From NCBI RefSeq assembly GCF_025642975.1, contig NZ_JANZKJ010000015.1, forward strand, positions 1-64,000: 64,000 bases of DNA. The letters run 5' to 3'. This stretch comes from Pseudomonas sp. RIT-PI-S (GTDB lineage: Bacteria; Pseudomonadota; Gammaproteobacteria; Pseudomonadales; Pseudomonadaceae). The position numbers and the translations under genes were made by a program. This document shows, in pieces, positions 58,806 through 64,000 of this stretch; positions within the stretch are counted from its first letter, which is position 1; each line of letters begins with the position of its first letter. The notes beneath the pieces were generated by a model. The model saw nothing but the letters and a program-made list of their open reading frames with translations, did not search any database and was not told where the DNA came from.

Positions 58806-60563
58806 ATGTTCGAGAATAAAAACAACAGGCGACAGGGCATCACGCTGGCCGCCCTGCTGGTGCTTGGCGCTTATGGTTCACAGGCGTGGGCCGACGCCTA
58901 CGAGGACGCCGCGAAGAAGTGGGTCGACAGCGAATTCAAGCCTTCCACGCTTACGCCCGATCAGCAGATGGCTGAAATGAAGTGGTTCATCGATGCCGCT
59001 AAGTCATTGCGTGAGGGTGGGGTCAAGGAAATCAAGGTGGTGTCGGAGACGCTCACTACCCACGAATATGAGTCCAAGACCCTGGCCAAGGCGTTTACCG
59101 AGATCACCGGGATCAAGGTGACCCATGACCTGCTGCAAGAAGGCGATGTGGTCGAGAAGCTGCAAACCCAGATGCAGTCCGACGAGAACATCTATGACGG
59201 TTGGGTCAACGACTCCGACCTGATCGGTACCCACTTCCGTTACGGCAAGGTTGAGTCCCTGACTGACCTGATGGCTAACGAAGGTAAGAATTACACCTCG
59301 CCTACCCTGGATATCAACGACTTCATCGGCATTTCCTTCACCACGGCGCCGGACAAGAAGATCTACCAGCTGCCCGACCAGCAGTTCGCCAACCTCTATT
59401 GGTTCCGCGCAGACTGGTTCGACCGCCCGGACCTGAAAGCCAAGTTCAAGGCCAAATATGGCTATGAGCTGGGCGTGCCGGTGAACTGGTCCGCCTATGA
59501 AGACATCGCCAAGTTCTTCAGCGAAGACGTCAAGGAAATCGACGGCAAGCGGGTATACGGCCACATGGACTATGGCAAGAAAGACCCGTCCCTGGGCTGG
59601 CGCTTCACCGATGCCTGGTTCTCCATGGCCGGTGGCGGTGACAAGGGGCTGCCCAACGGGCTGCCGGTGGATGAGTGGGGTATCCGCGTGGAAGGGTGCC
59701 ACCCGGCGGGCTCCAGCGTGACCCGCGGTGGCGACACCAACGGCCCAGCCGCTGTGTATGCCACGCAAAAATACATCGACTGGCTCAAGGCCTATGCACC
59801 GCCCCAGGCAGCGGGCATGACCTTCTCCGAAGCAGGCCCGGTGCCCGCCCAGGGCGCGGTGGCGCAGCAGATCTTCTGGTACACCGCTTTCACTGCCGAC
59901 ATGACCAAGCCTGGCCTGCCGGTGGTGAACAGCGATGGAACGCCGAAATGGCGGATGGCACCATCGCCCAAGGGGCCTTATTGGGAGGAGGGCATGAAGC
60001 TTGGGTATCAGGACACCGGCTCCTGGACCTTCTTCAAGACCACCCCCGAGAAGCAGCGCATGGCGGCCTGGCTTTACGCGCAGTTCGTCACCGCGAAGAC
60101 CGTTTCGTTGAAGAAGACCATCGTTGGCCTGACGCCGATCCGCGAGTCCGATATCAACTCTCAAGCCATGACCGACCTGGCGCCCAAGCTCGGCGGCCTG
60201 GTGGAGTTCTACCGCAGCCCGGCGCGGGTGCAATGGACGCCTACCGGCACCAACGTGCCGGATTATCCGAAGCTGGCGCAGCTGTGGTGGAAGCACGTTG
60301 CAGATGCGGTAAGCGGCGAGAAAACCGCCCAGGAAGCGCTGGATGGGCTGGCCAAGGACCAGGACGCTATCCTCAGCCGCCTGGAGCGGGCCAAGGTACA
60401 GGATGCGTCCAATTGCGGGCCTAAGCTCAATGAAGAAAAGACCGCCCAGTACTGGTTCGACCAGCCTGGCGCGCCCAAGCCGAAGCTCGCCAACGAGAAG
60501 CCGCAAGGGCAGACGGTCAATTACAACGAGCTGTTGAAGTCGTGGGAGGCGGCGAAGAAGTAA
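58806..60563 (+). CDS. Extracellular solute-binding protein of the importer (GlpV-like)
   Basis: A 585-aa periplasmic binding protein. A signal peptide is visible (NNRRQGITLAALLVLGAYGSQAWA, cleaved after residue 29). The mature part belongs to the long type 1 binding proteins found with GlpSTPQ-type systems: EYESKTLAKAFTEITGIKVTHDLLQEGDVVEKLQTQ, and IYQLPDQQFANLYWFRADWF further on. Length and gene order (ATPase, ATPase, permease, permease, DUF2160, binding protein) match glycerol importers described in rhizobia. No glycerol kinase or dehydrogenase gene is nearby, so glycerol is the best guess rather than a fact. GGGAGG lies before the ATG. Confidence 0.93.
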   Translation: MFENKNNRRQGITLAALLVLGAYGSQAWADAYEDAAKKWVDSEFKPSTLTPDQQMAEMKWFIDAAKSLREGGVKEIKVVSETLTTHEYESKTLAKAFTEITGIKVTHDLLQEGDVVEKLQTQMQSDENIYDGWVNDSDLIGTHFRYGKVESLTDLMANEGKNYTSPTLDINDFIGISFTTAPDKKIYQLPDQQFANLYWFRADWFDRPDLKAKFKAKYGYELGVPVNWSAYEDIAKFFSEDVKEIDGKRVYGHMDYGKKDPSLGWRFTDAWFSMAGGGDKGLPNGLPVDEWGIRVEGCHPAGSSVTRGGDTNGPAAVYATQKYIDWLKAYAPPQAAGMTFSEAGPVPAQGAVAQQIFWYTAFTADMTKPGLPVVNSDGTPKWRMAPSPKGPYWEEGMKLGYQDTGSWTFFKTTPEKQRMAAWLYAQFVTAKTVSLKKTIVGLTPIRESDINSQAMTDLAPKLGGLVEFYRSPARVQWTPTGTNVPDYPKLAQLWWKHVADAVSGEKTAQEALDGLAKDQDAILSRLERAKVQDASNCGPKLNEEKTAQYWFDQPGAPKPKLANEKPQGQTVNYNELLKSWEAAKK

Positions 60564-60568
60564 GCCTT

Positions 60569-60597
60569 GGGGTCGCCGCCGCTGCGGCGGCGACCCC
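60569..60597. terminator. Perfect hairpin between the convergent binding-protein and folD genes
   Basis: A 13-base perfect inverted repeat (GGGGTCGCCGCCG and its complement) with a 3-base CTG loop, starting 6 bases after the importer operon and ending 6 bases before the folD stop. There is no T run on either side, so it is a strong two-way stem but not a classic intrinsic terminator. Confidence 0.6.
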
Positions 60598-60602
60598 TAT
60601 GG

Positions 60603-61457
60603 TCACGCGTGCAGGGTTTCTGCCGCGTACAGCGTGTTTTCCAGCAGGCAGGCGCGGGTCATCGGCCCGACCCCGCCTGGCACCGGCGTGATCCAGCCGG
60701 CGCGGGGCAGGGCGGTTTCATAGACCACGTCGCCTACCAGCTTGCCGTCTTCCTGCCGATTGATACCCACGTCGATCACGATCGCGCCCGGCTTGATCCA
60801 TTCCCCCTTGACCAGCCCCGGCTTGCCGGCGGCGACCACTACCAGGTCGGCACGGCTGACGTGGTCGGCCAGGTCCCGGGTGAACCGGTGGGTAACGGTC
60901 ACGGTGCAGCCGCCCAACAGCAATTCCATCGCCATCGGCCGCCCGACGATATTCGAAGCGCCCACCACCACGGCATTCATGCCGTACAAGTCCTGCCCGG
61001 TGCTTTCCAGCAAGGCCATGATGCCCTTGGGGGTACAGGGCCGCAGCAGCGGAATGCGCTGGGCCAGGCGGCCGACGTTATAGGGGTGGAAACCATCGAC
61101 GTCCTTGTCGGGGCGAATGCGCTCGAGCAGCCCGGAGGCGTCCAGCCCGGCAGGCAGGGGCAGCTGCAGCAGGATCCCGTCGATGGCCGGATCTGCGTTC
61201 AGGCGGTCGATCAGCGCTTCGAGGTCCGCCTGCTGGGTGGTGTCCGGCAGGTCGAATGCCTGGGATATAAAGCCAACTTCTTCGCAATCCTTGCGCTTGT
61301 GGGCCACATAGACCTGGGACGCAGGATCCGTACCTACCAGGATGACGGCCAGGCCGGGAACCCGCAGCCCCTGGTCGCGGCGCTGCTCCACTCGCTGAGC
61401 GATACGCTGGCGCAGGCTGGCGGCAATTGCCTTGCCGTCGATAAGTTGTGCTGTCAT
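60603..61457 (-). CDS. folD: Bifunctional methylenetetrahydrofolate dehydrogenase/cyclohydrolase FolD
   Basis: A 284-aa one-carbon enzyme that converts methylene-THF to formyl-THF. It starts [19 protein letters not shown]. The catalytic [13 protein letters not shown] (Lys) near 50, the motif [29 protein letters not shown] and the NADP site [25 protein letters not shown] are all present, ending in [18 protein letters not shown]. The ATG at 61457 gives the normal family length. Confidence 0.98.
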   Translation of the reverse strand: MTAQLIDGKAIAASLRQRIAQRVEQRRDQGLRVPGLAVILVGTDPASQVYVAHKRKDCEEVGFISQAFDLPDTTQQADLEALIDRLNADPAIDGILLQLPLPAGLDASGLLERIRPDKDVDGFHPYNVGRLAQRIPLLRPCTPKGIMALLESTGQDLYGMNAVVVGASNIVGRPMAMELLLGGCTVTVTHRFTRDLADHVSRADLVVVAAGKPGLVKGEWIKPGAIVIDVGINRQEDGKLVGDVVYETALPRAGWITPVPGGVGPMTRACLLENTLYAAETLHA

Positions 61458-61589
61458 GACGCGTGATAAACCATCGAAGGGGAAGAAAAGGTGCGCGCAT
61501 TCTCGCATGCCGGGCGATCAGGTCAAAGGCACCACGGCTGGCGAATCCGCTAAGCCCTTTATATCAATGCACTTTTTTCTATAAAACAG

Positions 61590-61616
61590 TTGACGCCTGG
61601 TAGGGCCCTCTATAAG
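61590..61616 (+). promoter_or_regulatory. Promoter of the tRNA operon
   Basis: TTGACG (61590-61595) and TATAAG (61611-61616) are separated by 15 bases, a little short, and stand about 120 bases before tRNA-Arg. The upstream stretch is AT-rich (TTTTTTCTATAAAACAG), like an UP element. This is the typical look of a strong stable-RNA promoter. Confidence 0.6.
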
Positions 61617-61735
61617 ATTCGTCGCACTTGTCGGGCAGGGCCTAACGCTGGCGCAAGTGACTGCTGAAATTGCCTTGTTTTACAGGTGGTTGGCAGTGGC
61701 GGCTTTTTCACTTCAGCCCTGAAGTTGAATACCGA

Positions 61736-61812
61736 GCGCCCGTAGCTCAGCTGGATAGAGCATCCGCCTTCTAAGCGGATGGTCGCAGGTTCGAGTCCTG
61801 CCGGGCGCGCCA
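61736..61812 (+). tRNA. tRNA-Arg (TCT)
   Basis: A 77-base cloverleaf. The acceptor GCGCCCG pairs with CGGGCGC, the D arm holds AGCTCAGCTGGATAGAGC, the anticodon loop is CTTCTAA with anticodon TCT, and the T arm is GCAGG-TTCGAGT-CCTGC. CCA is encoded. First of a three-tRNA array. Confidence 0.97.
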
Positions 61813-61857
61813 TTAGGCAGCTTTGGTACTCGGCACTGAACAAGTAAATGCAATATG

Positions 61858-61933
61858 GTGGGCGTAGCTCAGTTGGTAGAGCGCCGGATTGTGATTCCGG
61901 TTGTCGTGGGTTCGATTCCCATCGTCCACCCCA
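61858..61933 (+). tRNA. tRNA-His (GTG)
   Basis: The acceptor GTGGGCG pairs with CGTCCAC. The extra G at 61857 (G-1) faces C73 at 61930, the identity pair of tRNA-His. The anticodon loop is TTGTGAT with anticodon GTG, and CCA is encoded. Confidence 0.97.
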
Positions 61934-61942
61934 TATTTGTAG

Positions 61943-61970
61943 AAGGCGCCTTACGTAAGTCGGGCGCCTT
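61943..61970 (+). terminator. Hairpin between tRNA-His and tRNA-Leu
   Basis: AAGGCGCC (61943-61950) pairs with GGCGCCTT (61963-61970) around a 12-base loop, followed by TGCTTT. It could be a weak terminator or a processing signal within the tRNA transcript. Confidence 0.45.
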
Positions 61971-61988
61971 TGCTTTAAGCGCGAATGC

Positions 61989-62073
61989 GCGGACGTGGTG
62001 AAATTGGTAGACACACTGGATTTAGGTTCCAGCGGCGCAAGCTGTAAGAGTTCGAGTCTCTTCGTCCGCACCA
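61989..62073 (+). tRNA. tRNA-Leu (TAG)
   Basis: An 85-base class II tRNA with a long variable arm. The acceptor GCGGACG pairs with CGTCCGC, the anticodon loop is TTTAGGT with anticodon TAG, the T loop is TTCGAGT, and CCA is encoded. Confidence 0.97.
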
Positions 62074-62080
62074 TGTAACG

Positions 62081-62109
62081 AAAAAGCCGCCCTTGATGGG
62101 CGGCTTTTT
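62081..62109 (+). terminator. Rho-independent terminator of the tRNA array
   Basis: AAAAAGCCGCCC and GGGCGGCTTTTT form a 12-base stem with a TTGAT loop, with a T run continuing into TTTTTCGTTT. It lies 7 bases after tRNA-Leu and would work in both directions. Confidence 0.92.
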
Positions 62110-62203
62110 CGTTTCCGCAGGCCGAGGGTGATCTAGCGGCAGACACCGTATCGCACCTTGCCAGCGCTTCTGCTACGGTCGCTCCGTAAGCAGGGAGAAT
62201 TCA

Positions 62204-62578
62204 ATGGGCTTGGTGAAAGTACAAGCGCATCTCCAGCACCGGCTTCAAGGGTTGACCGCTATTTACCTGTTCGGTAGCCAGGCGGCAGGCGAAGCGAATG
62301 CGGCAAGTGATGTCGACCTCGATGTGCTTGCTCCTGGCCGCGTGGACGTTTTACAGCTCTGGAACCCGGCGGGCGAGGTGGCTGACATCGTCAACGCCCC
62401 GGTCGATCTCGTTGATCTGTGTGCGGCCAGTACGGTCATGCAGTATCAGATCATTACCCAAGGCCGACGTTTATGGTCCAGCGGTGTACAGGCGGGCCTG
62501 TACGAAGCGTTTATCCTCAGTGAGAAAAGCGAACTTGATGCGGCAAGGGCGTGTGCGAGATTCACGATCGCCCGTTGA
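62204..62578 (+). CDS. MntA-type nucleotidyltransferase (type VII antitoxin), without HEPN partner
   Basis: A 124-aa protein of the minimal nucleotidyltransferase family. IYLFGSQAAGEANAASDVDLDVL holds the GS-x10-D-x-D signature of the active site. In type VII toxin-antitoxin systems such proteins AMPylate and silence a HEPN RNase, whose gene normally overlaps the 3' end. Here no HEPN gene follows: the next gene is heme oxygenase on the other strand. The last residues (ARACARFTIAR) are unlike the usual ending, and a one-base shift gives KGVCEIHDR, closer to what I would expect. The gene may therefore be a remnant. GGGAG lies before the ATG. It sits just after a tRNA array, a common site for insertions. 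Confidence 0.85.
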   Translation: MGLVKVQAHLQHRLQGLTAIYLFGSQAAGEANAASDVDLDVLAPGRVDVLQLWNPAGEVADIVNAPVDLVDLCAASTVMQYQIITQGRRLWSSGVQAGLYEAFILSEKSELDAARACARFTIAR

Positions 62579-62590
62579 TCATCAGCCTAT

Positions 62591-63223
62591 CTATCTTCCT
62601 TCACCCAGCCACCGCTCGAAGGTCTGGAACCCCAGGCGCGCGCTGCTGGCGGCTGCTTCGATCTGATGCGGGGTGATCACGTCTTCCGCCAGTCGGGCAA
62701 GAAAGCCCTTCCATAATGGACCGGTCTGCGCGCCGTAGCCGTATAGCCAGTGCAGCGGCAAGGGCGCCAGGCGAGGAGATAGGCGCTTGTACAAGTAGGC
62801 GCCGCCCAGGGTAGCGCCTTCGCAGACGTAGGCGAGTCCGTAGGCCTCGGCGAGTGACGCTGGCATAGGGGCATAGGGGCATTCGGGCAAGGCCGCGGCG
62901 TCGCCGCCGAGGTCAGCCACCAGCCAGCCCGTTTTTTGTGCCCGCGCAAGGGCGGCGAAGCCCGACGGCCAAGGCAGTGATGCCTGGTATAAATGCCGCT
63001 CCACCGGGCGCATCCAGCCGATCACCCGCGCGACGTAGGCGAGGTAGTCGCTGCCGTCGAACCCCTCGCTGGTCAGCGGTGAGGCGGCATCCAGCGCTGC
63101 ATGCAGATCCCGGGTGGCTTGGCGTAGCGCCGCGAGGGCGGGGGATGTATCCGAGGCGATGATGGCGCTCTCCGGCAGTAAATGAGGCCGCCGAGGATAG
63201 CAGCCTGATCGGCGGCCGCCCAC
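62591..63223 (-). CDS. Biliverdin-producing heme oxygenase (BphO/PigA family)
   Basis: A protein of up to 210 aa. ALRQATRDLHAALDAASPL holds the proximal His expected in bacterial heme oxygenases, and CEGATLGGAYLYKRL is the distal helix motif with its Gly residues. It opens heme to biliverdin, for iron release or as a chromophore source. The start is unsure: the only standard start codon upstream of the conserved part is the GTG at 63223, which adds about 25 unusual residues. A better-placed RBS-like CGGAGAG is followed only by ATC codons. No bacteriophytochrome gene is adjacent in the window. Confidence 0.87.
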   Translation of the reverse strand: MGGRRSGCYPRRPHLLPESAIIASDTSPALAALRQATRDLHAALDAASPLTSEGFDGSDYLAYVARVIGWMRPVERHLYQASLPWPSGFAALARAQKTGWLVADLGGDAAALPECPYAPMPASLAEAYGLAYVCEGATLGGAYLYKRLSPRLAPLPLHWLYGYGAQTGPLWKGFLARLAEDVITPHQIEAAASSARLGFQTFERWLGEGR

Positions 63224-63372
63224 CGCGAGGATGGGCGCGCCGGGCAGGGGATTGCCCCTTGTTTTACTGGCTTATCGAGTAGGGTGACTTCTGGCAATCG
63301 AGCCACTAGAATGCTTGCCCTTGATCTGGAGTCGGGAATCGCCGGCTATCGTCTGTGCAACGAGGAATATCC

Positions 63373-64000
63373 ATGCAAGTTTCTGTTGAAAACACTTCCG
63401 CGCTCGAGCGCCGCATGACCATCGGCGTTCCCGCCGAGCGCATCGAGACCGAAGTCAACAAGCGTCTGCAACAGACTGCCCGTCGCGCCAAGGTCCCAGG
63501 CTTCCGCCCTGGCAAGGTGCCGATGAGCGTGATCCGCCAGCGCTATGAAGCCGCCGCCCGCCAGGAAGCCCTGGGCGACCTGATCCAGGCGACCTTCTAC
63601 GAAGCCGTGGTCGAGCAGAAGCTGAACCCGGCTGGCCAGCCGTCCGTCGAGCCTAAAGTGTTCGAAAAAGGCAAAGACCTCGAATACGTCGCCACTTTCG
63701 AAGTGTTCCCTGAATTCACCGTTGCCGGTTTCGAAGGCATCAAGGTCGAGCGCCACAGCGCCGAAGTGAACGATGCCGACGTGGACAACATGCTGGACAT
63801 CCTGCGCAAGCAGAACGTTCGCTACGAGACCGCCGAACGTGAAGCGCAGAACGAAGACCAACTGAACATCGACTTCGCCGGCAAGATCGACGGCGAAGCC
63901 TTCGCTGGTGGTTCGGCCACCGGTACCCAGCTGGTGCTGGGCTCCGGTCGCATGATCCCAGGCTTCGAAGACGGCCTGGTCGGCGCCAAGGCCGGTGAAG
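63373..64000 (+). CDS. tig: Trigger factor, N-terminal part
   Basis: The first 209 residues of the ribosome-bound chaperone and prolyl isomerase; the gene runs off the right edge. It starts [20 protein letters not shown]. The ribosome-binding signature is in [15 protein letters not shown] (GFRxGxxP). The FKBP-type isomerase domain begins near [26 protein letters not shown] lies before the ATG. The folD-tRNA-tig order is the usual Pseudomonas one. Confidence 0.97.
   Translation, partial: MQVSVENTSALERRMTIGVPAERIETEVNKRLQQTARRAKVPGFRPGKVPMSVIRQRYEAAARQEALGDLIQATFYEAVVEQKLNPAGQPSVEPKVFEKGKDLEYVATFEVFPEFTVAGFEGIKVERHSAEVNDADVDNMLDILRKQNVRYETAEREAQNEDQLNIDFAGKIDGEAFAGGSATGTQLVLGSGRMIPGFEDGLVGAKAGE

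Noticed and set aside
61610-62146. A 178-codon open frame on the minus strand across the three tRNA genes
   Set aside because: It is the antisense of tRNA genes and reads the familiar false-protein strings such as WESNPRQPESQ and MARPAGLEPATIRL. It is not coding.

Overview
The window looks like a chromosome segment of a Pseudomonas of the P. putida/P. fluorescens lineage. The GC content is high, and the housekeeping blocks are characteristic of the genus: dnaX-ybaB-recR, ccoNOQP-ccoGHIS-anr, aer-acnA, glnS-cysS, and folD-tRNAs-tig. No rRNA, CRISPR array, transposase or integrase was seen.

Positions 1-22480 are an accessory island. A large RHS-repeat polymorphic toxin is read leftwards from 4768 and runs off the left edge with its C-terminal toxin region incomplete. 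Read rightwards from 5029 is a probable single operon of seven genes: a 602-aa modular beta-sandwich protein; a giant 2364-aa protein that joins a P47/TULIP-like N-terminal half to an RHS half lacking the usual RHS core and toxin tip; a 761-aa stand-alone paralogue of that N-terminal half; a 678-aa and a 480-aa protein built from Ig-like modules; an autotransporter with an outer-membrane beta-barrel; and an 86-aa protein. Two near-identical 20-bp lux-box-like palindromes lie in the divergent promoter region. I consider this island the best candidate for an undescribed system: a probably co-regulated set of RHS shell proteins, TULIP-like lipid-binding proteins, beta-sandwich proteins and a surface autotransporter. 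Its function is inferred, not shown.

Positions 22482-30000 hold an amidase, then dnaX, ybaB and recR with an NADPH-dependent reductase inserted between the last two, then apt, the oxygen regulator anr and a TauE-like membrane protein. Positions 29621-37312 are the cbb3 oxidase block, all on the minus strand (ccoN, O, Q, P, G, H, I, S in transcription order, with overlapping ends). The hemN gene often found next to anr is absent. Positions 37509-47935 hold an alpha/beta hydrolase, aer, acnA, rlmM, tusA, pdxB, a small PA1571-family gene, ppnP, an exonuclease and a periplasmic binding protein.

Positions 47947-52450 are lpxH, ppiB, glnS and cysS. Positions 52578-60563 are a sigma-54 activator and a divergent six-gene ABC importer operon of the glycerol GlpSTPQ(U)V type. 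It has recognisable activator sites and a -24/-12 promoter, and its two ATPases have complementary defects that predict one consensus and one degenerate ATP site. The window ends with folD (minus), tRNA-Arg, tRNA-His and tRNA-Leu, an MNT nucleotidyltransferase antitoxin with no HEPN partner, a heme oxygenase, and the start of tig.
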